A stretch of DNA of 13,406 nt, taken from an uncultured Planctomycetota bacterium (GTDB taxonomy: Bacteria > Planctomycetota > Planctomycetia > Pirellulales > UBA1268). The translations under genes were made by a program, and so were the position numbers. The notes below the pieces were generated by a model, which was not told where the DNA came from, did no database searches, and worked only from the letters and a program-made list of their open reading frames with translations. How positions within the stretch are numbered: position 1 is the stretch's first letter; the number at the start of each line of letters is the position of its first letter. Location: NCBI GenBank assembly GCA_905477565.1, contig CAJQGO010000079.1, positions 1 to 13,406 on the forward strand. The letters are read 5' to 3'. This document shows, in pieces, positions 1 to 7,095 of this stretch.

Positions 1-855
1 CTTGCAATACTCGATGAGGCTGACCGCATGTTAGATATTGGCTTTCGGCCAGATATCGAAAAGATTCTTCGTCGCTGCCCTCAGAGCCGACAAACTCTGC
101 TGCTCTCTGCTACTGTTCCGCCACCCGTGGCAAAATTAGCCACTCGGTATATGCGAGACCCTGAGATCCTTGACTTTTCAACGAATGAAATTTCTGTTGA
201 AACAATTGAGCAGTTTTATTTCACAGTTGATCCCACGCGTAAGTTTGCCTTACTTGAGCAATTACTCGAACGTGAGCAACCGCGACAGGCTATTGTTTTC
301 TGCCGTACGAAACGGGGAACAGACAAAATTCATGAGCGTCTCCAGCGACGTAGGAAAGATAAGAATGGCAGTGTGGCATGCATTCACGGTGACCTCGCAC
401 AGAATGTACGGGATCGAGTGATGCGACAATTCCGTGAAGGCCAAATACAGGTTCTGGTGGCAACAGACGTTGTTGGTCGCGGCATTGATGTTTCTGGTGT
501 TTCGCACATCATTAATTACGACATACCGGAGTTCTGCGATGACTATGTTCATCGGGTCGGTAGAACTGGAAGAATGGGACGAGAGGGTATCGCCTACACG
601 TTTGTTGCTCCGGAGGAAGGTACGCAACTGACTCGTATTGAAATGCGTATCGATAAACTCTTGGAAAGAAGTGAAATCGCTGGATTCTCTGCGCTCGATC
701 CAAAACCAACTGCGTCGCTTCCCACCCATGAACAACAATCCGGAGACGGCAAGGGTTTTGGTGGCTCGGTAGGAGAAGCCCCGGCTGCTCCGAAACCAGC
801 TCCATCACTTCTTGGAAGAAAGCGTGGTCCAAAGCGTTTCCGTAAGGCGTTATAA
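1..855 (+). CDS. DEAD-box ATP-dependent RNA helicase, C-terminal part (5' end outside window)
   Basis: Frame 1 is open from the first base and the gene continues to the left, so the true start is not visible. The first codons read LAILDEADRMLDIGF, which is helicase motif II (DEAD). Motif III follows (LLLSAT, about visible residue 38), then the C-terminal RecA-like domain with motif IV-type IVFCRTKRGTD, motif V (VATDVVGRGIDV) and motif VI (HRVGRTGRMG). Motifs Q, I and Ia must lie upstream. The family unwinds RNA duplexes with ATP, in roles such as ribosome assembly, RNA decay and cold adaptation. After the helicase core there is a short low-complexity tail rich in Gly, Pro and Ala that ends in a basic patch (LLGRKRGPKRFRKAL), typical of RhlE/DeaD-like proteins that use basic tails to bind RNA. 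Family assignment is secure; the particular paralogue cannot be told from the visible part. The next gene starts 27 bp downstream on the same strand. Confidence 0.95.
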   Translation, partial: LAILDEADRMLDIGFRPDIEKILRRCPQSRQTLLLSATVPPPVAKLATRYMRDPEILDFSTNEISVETIEQFYFTVDPTRKFALLEQLLEREQPRQAIVFCRTKRGTDKIHERLQRRRKDKNGSVACIHGDLAQNVRDRVMRQFREGQIQVLVATDVVGRGIDVSGVSHIINYDIPEFCDDYVHRVGRTGRMGREGIAYTFVAPEEGTQLTRIEMRIDKLLERSEIAGFSALDPKPTASLPTHEQQSGDGKGFGGSVGEAPAAPKPAPSLLGRKRGPKRFRKAL

Positions 856-881
856 ATCTCGGAACTGTACGGGTAAGCAGA

Positions 882-1589
882 ATGTCAGAACGGGCAGTAC
901 GGCAGCGATTACAGAGTTTGGAATTGGCAGGAGTAACGTGCCTGCCAAAGACTCAGAGGCATGCCGAGGAGCAAACAAGTTCTGCGAATATTCGAGAACA
1001 GGCGGTCGCTTCGGATAATGCGGATCAGTTGCTTCAGGTTCTTCGTGATGATGTAGCCGGGTGCCAGAAGTGTCCGCAACTCGCATCTTCTCGCACACAG
1101 ACAGTTTTTGGTGCAGGCTCAACAAACGCTCGACTTTGCTTCTTTGGTGAGGCTCCAGGAGCAGACGAAGATGCGTCAGGAATTCCCTTTGTTGGTCGTG
1201 CTGGACAGCTCCTGACCAAGATCATAGAGGCCTGTACTCTTTCTCGTGAAGAGGTCTACATTCTCAATGTGCTGAAATGTCGGCCGCCTGAGAATCGCCG
1301 CCCTCAGCCCGAAGAGGTAAAGAATTGTCGTTCCTTTTTTGAGCGTCAGCTCGAGATAGTTCGACCAGAGTTTATCTGCTGTCTTGGTGCGAGTGCTGCT
1401 CACGCACTGCTTGAAACAACCGATTCAATAGGATCGCTTCGGAACAAGTGGTTTGAATACCAAGGAAGTCGTGTCATGTGTACCTATCACCCTTCCTACC
1501 TTCTTCGGAACCCATCAGCAAAACGTGATGTCTGGGAAGATATGAAACGACTTATGGAAGCAATGGAAATACAGCTGCCGGCACGCTGA
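882..1589 (+). CDS. Uracil-DNA glycosylase, family 4 (4Fe-4S)
   Basis: This 235-residue protein has the signature of family 4 uracil-DNA glycosylases, which remove uracil from DNA to start base excision repair. The motif I region GEAPGADED is at residues 89-97 and the family HPS motif (TYHPSYLLR) has its His at 203. Four cysteines match the iron-sulfur ligands: C61 and C64 (CQKC), C133 (KCRPPENR) and C149. Their spacing of 3, 69 and 16 is almost that of characterised archaeal and Thermus enzymes. The first 55 or so residues are a poorly conserved, polar extension ahead of the catalytic domain. Start ATG 882 is the first one after the helicase stop and follows a weak GGTAAG-like sequence. The 26-bp gap to the helicase suggests co-transcription. 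The gene ends 20 bp before the oppositely oriented mutase gene. Family call is confident; the exact start is less certain. Confidence 0.93.
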   Translation: MSERAVRQRLQSLELAGVTCLPKTQRHAEEQTSSANIREQAVASDNADQLLQVLRDDVAGCQKCPQLASSRTQTVFGAGSTNARLCFFGEAPGADEDASGIPFVGRAGQLLTKIIEACTLSREEVYILNVLKCRPPENRRPQPEEVKNCRSFFERQLEIVRPEFICCLGASAAHALLETTDSIGSLRNKWFEYQGSRVMCTYHPSYLLRNPSAKRDVWEDMKRLMEAMEIQLPAR

Positions 1590-1609
1590 GCGAGTGGCGC
1601 ATGGCAGCA

Positions 1610-3013
1610 TCATGATTGATCAAGCAATGCCTTGGTAGCTTGCTCGATTACAGACGCTACCTGTTGTTTATCAGCAGACTCCGCAATGATTCGCACAATA
1701 GGCTCAGTGTTACTCGCACGTGCCAGTAACCAACCATCAGCGAATGCAACCCGGACACCGTCGAGCCGGCTTGCCGTTGCCTCAGGGAAGGCATCAACAA
1801 CACGTTGGAAGGATTCTTCAATATCTTGTTTGGACCAGCCGAAAGGAAGCACGATTTTTGTTTTCTTGATCGTAAGAGGAGGGAAGTCTTTGATCAGGCT
1901 GGCAAGAGGTGTGAGTGTTCCGCCTTCGGCCATGCGTTCGAGAATAAGAGCCATTGCGACAAAGGAGTCTCGAACCAGCCCAACACGAGGATCAATTACG
2001 CCGCCGTTCCCCTCACCCCCTAAAACAGCATTCCTCTTCAGCATCTCATCGACAACATTCGCTTCACCAACAGCCGAAAGCGTGCATGGTGAGCCGTGTC
2101 GTTTTGCAAGATGCGCAGTGAGTTGGCTTGTCGAGCAGTTGATGACGACCGGCCCAGGAGATTTCATGAGTACGGCATCTGCTGCAAGAGCAAGCGTTAA
2201 TTCTTCACCTACATAGACCCCGTCATGACTTGCTATAGCGAGTCTGTCCGCATCGGGATCTTGAAAGAAGCCAATGTCAGCTCCGGCCGCTGGTACCCGG
2301 GGTAACCAATCAATGAGATTATCTGCTGTCGGTTCAGGTTCATGTTCAAACTGGCCGTCAGGAGGTTCTCCAACAACAGTGATTTCACAGCCAAGTGCCT
2401 CAAGGAGCGGTCGTGCCAGTCGACTGCCAGCACCGTGGCCGCAGTCTATCCACACCTTTGGTTTCACTTTACGAATTGAATCAACATCAACAATGGAAAG
2501 AACCTTGTGGAGATGTGGAAGTGTACTTTCAATTGTAAAGACGCTCCCATGTGTAGACTCCTTCTGGATCTTTGGTGGACTCCTTCGAAGAGCCTCAAAT
2601 CGTAATCGCACCGCGTCACCAGCTACAGCAGGGAGAACACGGCCCTCTGATGAGAAAAGCTTGAGTCCGTTATACGGCGATGGATTATGACTGGCTGATA
2701 TTTGTATGCCCCCGGCTGCACTATTTTCAACAATAGCAACTCCGACTGTTGGCGTTGAAGCGACATCACAGTCGAGTACATCTCGACCACTGGCGACAAT
2801 TGCCTTGATGATGGCCTCTTTGAGTGCTGGTCCAGATTCCCGACCATCTCTTCCGATTGCTATGGGCCCGGCAGGAAGAGTTTCGATGAAACTGCAGGCA
2901 AATGCCGCAGCAACATCGTCAGTGAGCGATTCTCCGACGATTCCTCGGAGTCCCGAGACGCTGACAATAAGTGGTTCAGAATGCTCTGAATTCGTTGCGG
3001 GATCATTCTTCAT
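1610..3013 (-). CDS. glmM: Phosphoglucosamine mutase / phosphomannomutase family protein
   Basis: This 467-residue enzyme belongs to the alpha-D-phosphohexomutase superfamily, which moves a phosphate between C6 and C1 of hexoses. All four active-site loops are visible: the phosphoserine loop ISASHNP with Ser108, the metal-binding loop DPDADR (residues 252-257), the sugar-specificity loop GEGNGG (333-338) and the phosphate-binding loop RASNTEP (432-438). Size matches GlmM/ManB enzymes. The likely reaction is glucosamine-6-phosphate to glucosamine-1-phosphate, on the way to UDP-GlcNAc. However, the classical bacterial GlmM loops are closer to GEGSGH and RPSGTEP, and the forms seen here resemble archaeal-type GlmM and some phosphomannomutases. 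The symbol is therefore tentative and mannose- or glucose-phosphate activity is possible. ATG at 3013 follows a weak GGAAA sequence. The gene is convergent with the uracil-DNA glycosylase gene and divergent from a second phosphohexomutase gene. Confidence 0.85.
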   Translation of the reverse strand: MKNDPATNSEHSEPLIVSVSGLRGIVGESLTDDVAAAFACSFIETLPAGPIAIGRDGRESGPALKEAIIKAIVASGRDVLDCDVASTPTVGVAIVENSAAGGIQISASHNPSPYNGLKLFSSEGRVLPAVAGDAVRLRFEALRRSPPKIQKESTHGSVFTIESTLPHLHKVLSIVDVDSIRKVKPKVWIDCGHGAGSRLARPLLEALGCEITVVGEPPDGQFEHEPEPTADNLIDWLPRVPAAGADIGFFQDPDADRLAIASHDGVYVGEELTLALAADAVLMKSPGPVVINCSTSQLTAHLAKRHGSPCTLSAVGEANVVDEMLKRNAVLGGEGNGGVIDPRVGLVRDSFVAMALILERMAEGGTLTPLASLIKDFPPLTIKKTKIVLPFGWSKQDIEESFQRVVDAFPEATASRLDGVRVAFADGWLLARASNTEPIVRIIAESADKQQVASVIEQATKALLDQS

Positions 3014-3056
3014 AGGTTTTCCATTGGAAATGGCTGCATGTTTTCAAGTTGAGGAG

Positions 3057-3062
3057 TATAAA
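3057..3062 (+). promoter_or_regulatory. Possible -10 element for the phosphoglucomutase gene
   Basis: TATAAA lies in the short divergent region between the two mutase genes. It would give a leader of about 40 nt before the preferred start at 3108. I see no convincing -35 box at 16-18 bp, so this rests on the -10-like hexamer and its position only. Confidence 0.2.
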
Positions 3063-3097
3063 TCTAAACAAAACCTGACGGACACCCGTGTTTCTAT

Positions 3098-3101
3098 GGA
3101 G
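3098..3101 (+). promoter_or_regulatory. Shine-Dalgarno GGAG that decides the start at 3108
   Basis: GGAG lies 6 nt upstream of ATG 3108. The in-frame ATGs at 3030 and 3096 have no comparable site. The open frame extends further left, but that extension runs antisense through the neighbouring mutase gene. Confidence 0.5.
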
Positions 3102-3107
3102 TTATTG

Positions 3108-4622
3108 ATGGCGTCAATGTCTGCTGATTTAGTGACTGATTGTCTCGCACGTTTAGATGAAGCCCATCAGAATGGTGTGATTACTGACCATTCTTTGGCG
3201 ACTATGCGAACCTGGTTGAGGGAACGGCGGTATGCAGAGTTTGCTGAGCAACTTGCGGATCTCATTGTTCGTGCAAAAGCAGATAAGGAAATCTGGAAGT
3301 CGCTGGACGATGCCTATTGGACAGTCATTCCCTTTGGCACTGGGGGACGCCGGGGAAAAATGTTTCCGGTTGGATCAAATGCAATTAATGACCGTACGAT
3401 TGGAGAGAGTGCCCAAGGTCTTGCTGAGCATGTCATGGCAACCAGTGGGGCAGAGAGTGATCCTAGTTGTACGATCGCATATGACACACGACATCGTTCA
3501 GAACATTTTGCCAGACTGTGTAGTGAAATTCTTTTAGCAGCAGGGTTCAAGATCTTTTTTCTACGAGGATACCGCAGTACTCCAGAGCTTTCCTACGCGG
3601 TTCGATATACCAAGAGTACATGTGGAATTATGGTTACGGCGAGTCATAATCCGCCGAGTGACAATGCAGTTAAGGTGTACTGGTCTGGTGGCGTTCAAGT
3701 GTTACCGCCTCACGATAAAGGCATCATTGAACGGGTTATGCATGTCGATGAAATCAGCCGATATCCATTTGATGATGGGGTTCAAGACGGACGGGTTGTT
3801 TTCATGGAAGATGAGATTGATCCGGCTTTCGTGAGTGCTGTTCTGGAACAGGCAACAACCGGTCCTCGTGAACTTTCAGTTGTGTACACACCGCTGCATG
3901 GCGTCGGTGCTACCGCTGTTCTTCCTGTGTTACAGGGGGCAGGTTTTCAGGACGTGAGGCTGTACGCTCCACAAGCTGAGCCCAATGGAGACTTTCCGAA
4001 TGTTCCTGGACATGTTGCGAATCCGGAAAATCCAGAGGTACTCACTGGAGCAATTGAAGAAGCACGCAGTCGATCTGATGATATCGTTATGGCAAGTGAT
4101 CCAGATTGCGATCGTCTGGGTGCAGCCGCTGCAGTGGGACCGGAGAAAGATAGTGAGTGGAAAACATTTACAGGCAATCAGCTCGGGGCCTTATTGACTG
4201 AATGGGTACTTGAAACCAGGAGTCGACAAAATGTTCTCCAGTCAACAGATGCGGTTGTTACAACTCTTGTTACGAGTGGCCTTGTTCGTCACATTGGAGA
4301 AAAGCACGGAGTGAACGTCATCGATGGGCTCCAGGTTGGCTTTAAATGGATTGGTCGAACGATCGATGATATTGGGCCAGAACACTTTATTTTTGGGTGT
4401 GAAGAGTCTCATGGGTATTTGGCGGGAACGCATGTCCGTGATAAAGACGCAAGTGTTGCAGCGTTACTTCTGGCTGAGTTAGCAGCAGAGCTCAAAGCCC
4501 AAGGAAGGACATTGCATCAAAAACTCGACGATCTTTTCTGCACACATGGGTGCCATCTTGAACGACAGGTGGCGATCAAATTGCCGGGAGCAGTAGGGAT
4601 GATCGAATGCAGGAGATCATGA
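3108..4622 (+). CDS. Phosphoglucomutase/phosphomannomutase (PgcA/PGM2-like), N-terminal three domains, frame broken at 3' end
   Basis: This frame encodes the first three domains of a second alpha-D-phosphohexomutase, probably interconverting glucose-1- and glucose-6-phosphate. From the start at 3108, FGTGGRRGKMFPVG lies near residue 76. The phosphoserine loop TASHNPPSDNAVKVYW has Ser179, the metal loop DPDCDR has Asp331, Asp333 and Asp335, and the sugar loop GCEESHGYLAG has Glu432. The TASHNPxxDNxxKVYW and EES(H/Y)GYL forms point to the PGM2/PgcA type, not GlmM. The frame leaves the conserved sequence after LPGAVGMIE and stops at 4620-4622. The missing fourth domain is in another frame, starting at 4607. 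Joined, the two make about 627 residues, a reasonable size for the type. The ATG at 3108 has a GGAG 6 nt upstream. The in-frame extension to 2706 is antisense to the neighbouring mutase gene and is not believed to be coding. Confidence 0.85.
   Translation: MASMSADLVTDCLARLDEAHQNGVITDHSLATMRTWLRERRYAEFAEQLADLIVRAKADKEIWKSLDDAYWTVIPFGTGGRRGKMFPVGSNAINDRTIGESAQGLAEHVMATSGAESDPSCTIAYDTRHRSEHFARLCSEILLAAGFKIFFLRGYRSTPELSYAVRYTKSTCGIMVTASHNPPSDNAVKVYWSGGVQVLPPHDKGIIERVMHVDEISRYPFDDGVQDGRVVFMEDEIDPAFVSAVLEQATTGPRELSVVYTPLHGVGATAVLPVLQGAGFQDVRLYAPQAEPNGDFPNVPGHVANPENPEVLTGAIEEARSRSDDIVMASDPDCDRLGAAAAVGPEKDSEWKTFTGNQLGALLTEWVLETRSRQNVLQSTDAVVTTLVTSGLVRHIGEKHGVNVIDGLQVGFKWIGRTIDDIGPEHFIFGCEESHGYLAGTHVRDKDASVAALLLAELAAELKAQGRTLHQKLDDLFCTHGCHLERQVAIKLPGAVGMIECRRS
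4605..4609 (+). other. Apparent frameshift site (one base missing) in the phosphoglucomutase gene
   Basis: Before this point the conserved protein is read in the frame of codon 4602 (atc). After it, conservation continues in the frame of ATG 4607. Restoring a single A in the short A run (gaatg to gaaatg) would give GMIEMQEIMTGLR, a natural match for this part of the enzyme. There is no X_XXY_YYZ slippery heptamer. Confidence 0.75.
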
Positions 4623-4990
4623 CAGGCCTGCGTGCTAATCCACCAATAGAGTTGGGAGGCCTGGCCGTGAGACGAACAAGAGACTACGGTCAACTGAAAG
4701 TCCACGATCCTGATCAAGGGGAGTTGTCATTCGAGGGCGAGCAAGGAGACCTCGTTATCTTTGATCTTCTTGATGCGGAAAGTACAGGGAAGAAAGATTC
4801 AGAGCTTTTGTTTCCTCCACTCGGCAATGCGGTAGCAGCCAGACCTTCTGGCACTGAGCCAAAAATCAAGTTTTATCTTTTCGCCGCATCTCAACCGACG
4901 TCTCCAGAAGAACTGCCGGCTGTGAAGGCTGTGTTGGAACGCCGGCTCAATCTTCTGGAGGAAGATTTACGCAGTCGGGTGGGCGTCTAA
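4607..4990 (+). CDS. Phosphoglucomutase C-terminal domain (fragment continuing the upstream frame)
   Basis: This 127-residue frame holds the C-terminal phosphate-binding domain that the preceding 3108-4622 frame lacks. It starts MQEIMTGLRANPP, a sequence that in intact relatives lies inside the protein. It contains the substrate-phosphate loop RPSGTEPKIKFYLFA, whose Arg would be about residue 579 of the rejoined enzyme. It ends in a charged helix (LERRLNLLEEDLRSR). It overlaps the upstream frame by 16 bp. The most economical reading is one gene split by a one-base loss, either a sequencing or assembly error or a real mutation. A two-subunit enzyme made by translational reinitiation is less likely but not excluded, because ATG 4607 has an AGGGA about 8 nt upstream. 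The fragment alone would not be catalytic, since it has no phosphoserine or metal loop. Confidence 0.8.
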   Translation: MQEIMTGLRANPPIELGGLAVRRTRDYGQLKVHDPDQGELSFEGEQGDLVIFDLLDAESTGKKDSELLFPPLGNAVAARPSGTEPKIKFYLFAASQPTSPEELPAVKAVLERRLNLLEEDLRSRVGV

Positions 4991-5093
4991 GAATAGAGAT
5001 GCACTCGCCGCGAGGGCCAAAAGGGAAGGCATTTTGAGCCCAATCCTCTTCTGAGGTGGATGGCAAAAGGTATTTTCCTCATAGAATGCATGG

Positions 5094-6473
5094 ATGAGTG
5101 ATTCCTCTGATCTACATTCCGAAACATCTCCAGCAGATACTGATGGATTGTCCATGACTCCCGACTTCGCTGCAGCGTCGAAGAAGGTTCGAGACTTTCC
5201 ACAGACGGCAGGTGTCTATTTGATGAAGGACGGTGCCGGTCGAGTTATCTATGTTGGAAAGGCAAATAATTTACGGAGCCGAGCTGGGAGTTACTTTCTC
5301 AAGGCGGCAGAAGTTGATCGACGTACAGCTGACCTTGTTCGTGAAATACGAGACATTGACTATCTGGAGGCAGATAGTGAAGTTGATGCACTTCTTCTTG
5401 AGAGTCGGCTGATCAAAGATGTTCAGCCACGATTTAATTCGTTGCTTAAAGACGATAAGACGTTTCCTTATCTGCAGATTACCACGCACGAAGATTTTCC
5501 TCGGATCGAATTTACGCGATCCCCGGCCTCAAAAGGTGTGAAGCTCTATGGCCCATTTCCAAGTGCAGGGAGTCTTCGTGGGGCGATCGTTGTGCTTCAG
5601 AGAATTTTCAAGTTCCGTACGTGCTCGCTTGATATCGATGGAGATGATCCCCAGTGGCGATGGTTTCGCCCATGCCTGCTAGCATCAATCGATCAATGTA
5701 CGGCTCCATGTAATTTACGGATTACAAAGGCGGATTATCGAAAGGATATCAACCGACTTAAGACATTTTTGGAGGGTGGAAAAAAACGGCTCTTGAAAGA
5801 GATGCACGCCGAAATGGTAGCGGCATCGGAAGGGCTTGAATATGAAAAGGCGGGACGGCTTCGCGATGAAATCAGACTTCTTGAACGGCTTCATGAACGT
5901 GGCGATCTCGAGGAGCATGTTCAACCCGAGGTGTTCCTTGTCGATCCGAAAAAAGGGCTTGCCGGCCTTGAGAAAGTCCTGGGGCTTTCGGGGACACCAC
6001 GTGTCATAGAGGGTGTTGATATTGCGCATCTGGCCGGCAATGAAACAGTTGCCAGCCTTGTTCAGTTTATTGACGGTCTTCCTTTTAAACCAGGTTACAA
6101 GCGATACCGAATTAAAACGGTTGACGGTATTGATGACTTCAAAAGTATTCACGAAGTTGTCTTGCGAAGGTTCTCCCGACTGCTACGAGAAGGAGCATCA
6201 CTTCCGGATATATTTCTTATTGACGGTGGCAAAGGTCAACTGTCTGCTGCGCTTGATGCATTAAATTCCTTGGGAGTCGTACCCCCATGCATTCTGTCGA
6301 TTGCCAAAAGGGAAGAAGAAATTTTCCTACCCGGAAAATCAGAACCGTTACGTCTGTCACGAGATGCGTATTCCTTACGCTTGTTGGAATATGTGCGTGA
6401 TGAAGCCCATCGGTTTGCCCAGCACTACCATCATCTTCTGCGAGGCAAACGAACGCTTGCCGATGACACCTGA
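5094..6473 (+). CDS. uvrC: UvrABC excinuclease subunit C, short form without C-terminal HhH domain
   Basis: UvrC makes both incisions around a bulky DNA lesion during nucleotide excision repair, after loading by UvrA and UvrB. The GIY-YIG nuclease domain is at about residues 38-115 (GVYLMKD with Tyr42, VIYVGKANNLRSR with Tyr53) and makes the 3' cut. Four cysteines at 177, 194, 202 and 206 match the UvrC cysteine cluster, reported to bind 4Fe-4S in E. coli. A UVR motif (LEYEKAGRLRDEIRLLERL) for UvrB contact lies near residues 250-270. The RNase H-like 5'-incision domain keeps its acidic/His set: Asp309 (GVDIAHLAG), Asp327, Asp377 (IDGGKGQL) and His439 (RDEAHRFAQ). At 459 residues it is about 150 shorter than E. 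coli UvrC. It stops soon after His439, with no tandem helix-hairpin-helix, and I find no remnant of one downstream. The first 20 residues are poorly conserved, so ATG 5154 is an alternative start. Confidence 0.93.
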   Translation: MSDSSDLHSETSPADTDGLSMTPDFAAASKKVRDFPQTAGVYLMKDGAGRVIYVGKANNLRSRAGSYFLKAAEVDRRTADLVREIRDIDYLEADSEVDALLLESRLIKDVQPRFNSLLKDDKTFPYLQITTHEDFPRIEFTRSPASKGVKLYGPFPSAGSLRGAIVVLQRIFKFRTCSLDIDGDDPQWRWFRPCLLASIDQCTAPCNLRITKADYRKDINRLKTFLEGGKKRLLKEMHAEMVAASEGLEYEKAGRLRDEIRLLERLHERGDLEEHVQPEVFLVDPKKGLAGLEKVLGLSGTPRVIEGVDIAHLAGNETVASLVQFIDGLPFKPGYKRYRIKTVDGIDDFKSIHEVVLRRFSRLLREGASLPDIFLIDGGKGQLSAALDALNSLGVVPPCILSIAKREEEIFLPGKSEPLRLSRDAYSLRLLEYVRDEAHRFAQHYHHLLRGKRTLADDT

Positions 6474-6494
6474 TGGAATTAATAAGTGTCATCG
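6461..6494 (+). terminator. Inverted repeat at the end of uvrC, possible terminator
   Basis: A perfect 9-bp inverted repeat (CGATGACAC at 6461-6469 and GTGTCATCG at 6486-6494) with a 16-nt loop surrounds the uvrC stop codon. It sits at the junction with the convergent SpoIIAA-like gene. No T run follows on either strand, so it is not a canonical intrinsic terminator. It could be a 3' stabilising hairpin or chance. Confidence 0.3.
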
Positions 6495-6533
6495 AAAATA
6501 ATCCGGGTTATTCGCAGCAAACCAAGAGACGAA

Positions 6534-6893
6534 TTATTCACCCTGTAGCCAGGAGCGTGCTGCGTCGATTTCACTTTGATCGAAGTAAGCAATTTTTGCC
6601 GTCGTAAACGGCTTACAAAACCATGCCATGCCTTGCTCCCATTTCTTTTCACCAACCATGGCAACGCGCTCAATTTCTCCGAAGTGTTTCATGTCAAATT
6701 TGATATCTTCCCACAGTGCACCGACATCCCAGCCGGAAAAGTCGTGCATTGAAAACAGAATCTTAACTTTCCCCTTTTTCATTTCCGATTCGATAACAGG
6801 AACAAATTCGTCATAGTCGGCACGGGTTAGTTTTCCGGTCGTAGCCACTTCGATGGTTCGGTCGTTTTGCAGATTGGTTACCTGAACAGCCAT
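6534..6893 (-). CDS. SpoIIAA-like (STAS/SEC14-related) family protein
   Basis: This 119-residue soluble protein has no signal peptide, membrane segment or cysteine pair. It resembles the SpoIIAA-like family (PF11964). An N-terminal strand pair (DRTIEVATTGKLTRADYDEF) is followed by a helix, and a central strand pair (VKILFSMHDFSGWDVGALWED) leads into a helix. Then comes the family-typical stretch from KHFGEIERVAMVG to KWEQGM. A closing AYFD strand and the helix SEIDAARSWL end the protein. The fold is related to anti-sigma-factor antagonists, but members of this family have no established biochemical role and I see no clear phosphorylatable Ser in a SpoIIAA-like context. It stands alone, convergent with uvrC and divergent from the secreted operon, so it is probably transcribed by itself from the 6894-7095 region. 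The ATG at 6893 is supported by a strong G-rich ribosome binding site. Confidence 0.85.
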   Translation of the reverse strand: MAVQVTNLQNDRTIEVATTGKLTRADYDEFVPVIESEMKKGKVKILFSMHDFSGWDVGALWEDIKFDMKHFGEIERVAMVGEKKWEQGMAWFCKPFTTAKIAYFDQSEIDAARSWLQGE

Positions 6894-6900
6894 TCAATTA

Positions 6901-6911
6901 CCCCCCCCTTT
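6901..6911 (-). promoter_or_regulatory. G8 homopolymer ribosome binding site of the SpoIIAA-like gene
   Basis: On the minus strand the sequence AAAGGGGGGGG ends 7 nt before the start codon, so the eight-G run is itself the Shine-Dalgarno. A tract of this length is prone to slippage. Length changes would shift its spacing to the ATG without altering the protein. Confidence 0.6.
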
Positions 6912-7081
6912 ATGGTGGTTCTGCTGGTTTGTTCGATACAGCACCAGCTGTTTACACAAGGAATCTAGTCGTTTTCGACACCCCGATTGGTGCGTAATAG
7001 GCAACCGATAGTTAACATTACTGCAGGTATCGTCGCCATTTTGTTGAGTATACGTAAACTATTGTTTTGGGACTACTTATT

Positions 7082-7088
7082 AAGGGAG
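7082..7088 (+). promoter_or_regulatory. Shine-Dalgarno AAGGGAG that fixes the GTG start at 7096
   Basis: AAGGGAG lies 7 nt upstream of GTG 7096. This supports GTG, not a later ATG, as the start of the DUF1501 gene, and keeps the whole Tat signal peptide in the product. I found no convincing -35/-10 pair in the 202-bp intergenic region upstream, which must nevertheless hold promoters for both divergent genes. Confidence 0.75.
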
Positions 7089-7095
7089 ACAGCCC

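Noticed and set aside
1577..1609. Possible terminator between the convergent uracil-DNA glycosylase and mutase genes.
   Set aside because: Only very short complementary words (TGCC/GGCA) and no T run.
1632..2216. Plus-strand open frame of 194 codons inside the mutase gene.
   Set aside because: It is antisense to conserved active-site loops and has a Ser/Ala/Arg/Thr-rich composition typical of a shadow frame.
2706..3107. The open frame of the phosphoglucomutase gene extends about 400 bp further upstream.
   Set aside because: Most of that stretch is antisense to the conserved N-terminal half of the GlmM-like gene. Its translation is low-complexity Ser/Ala/Pro sequence, and the family's N-terminus is complete from 3108.
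4600..4612. Programmed -1 ribosomal frameshift in the phosphoglucomutase gene.
   Set aside because: The direction fits, but there is no slippery heptamer at the crossover and no obvious downstream stem. A lost base is simpler.
7000..7080. Promoter search upstream of the DUF1501 operon (TTAACA, TATACG and similar).
   Set aside because: The candidate boxes do not pair at 16-18 bp, so no promoter is called.
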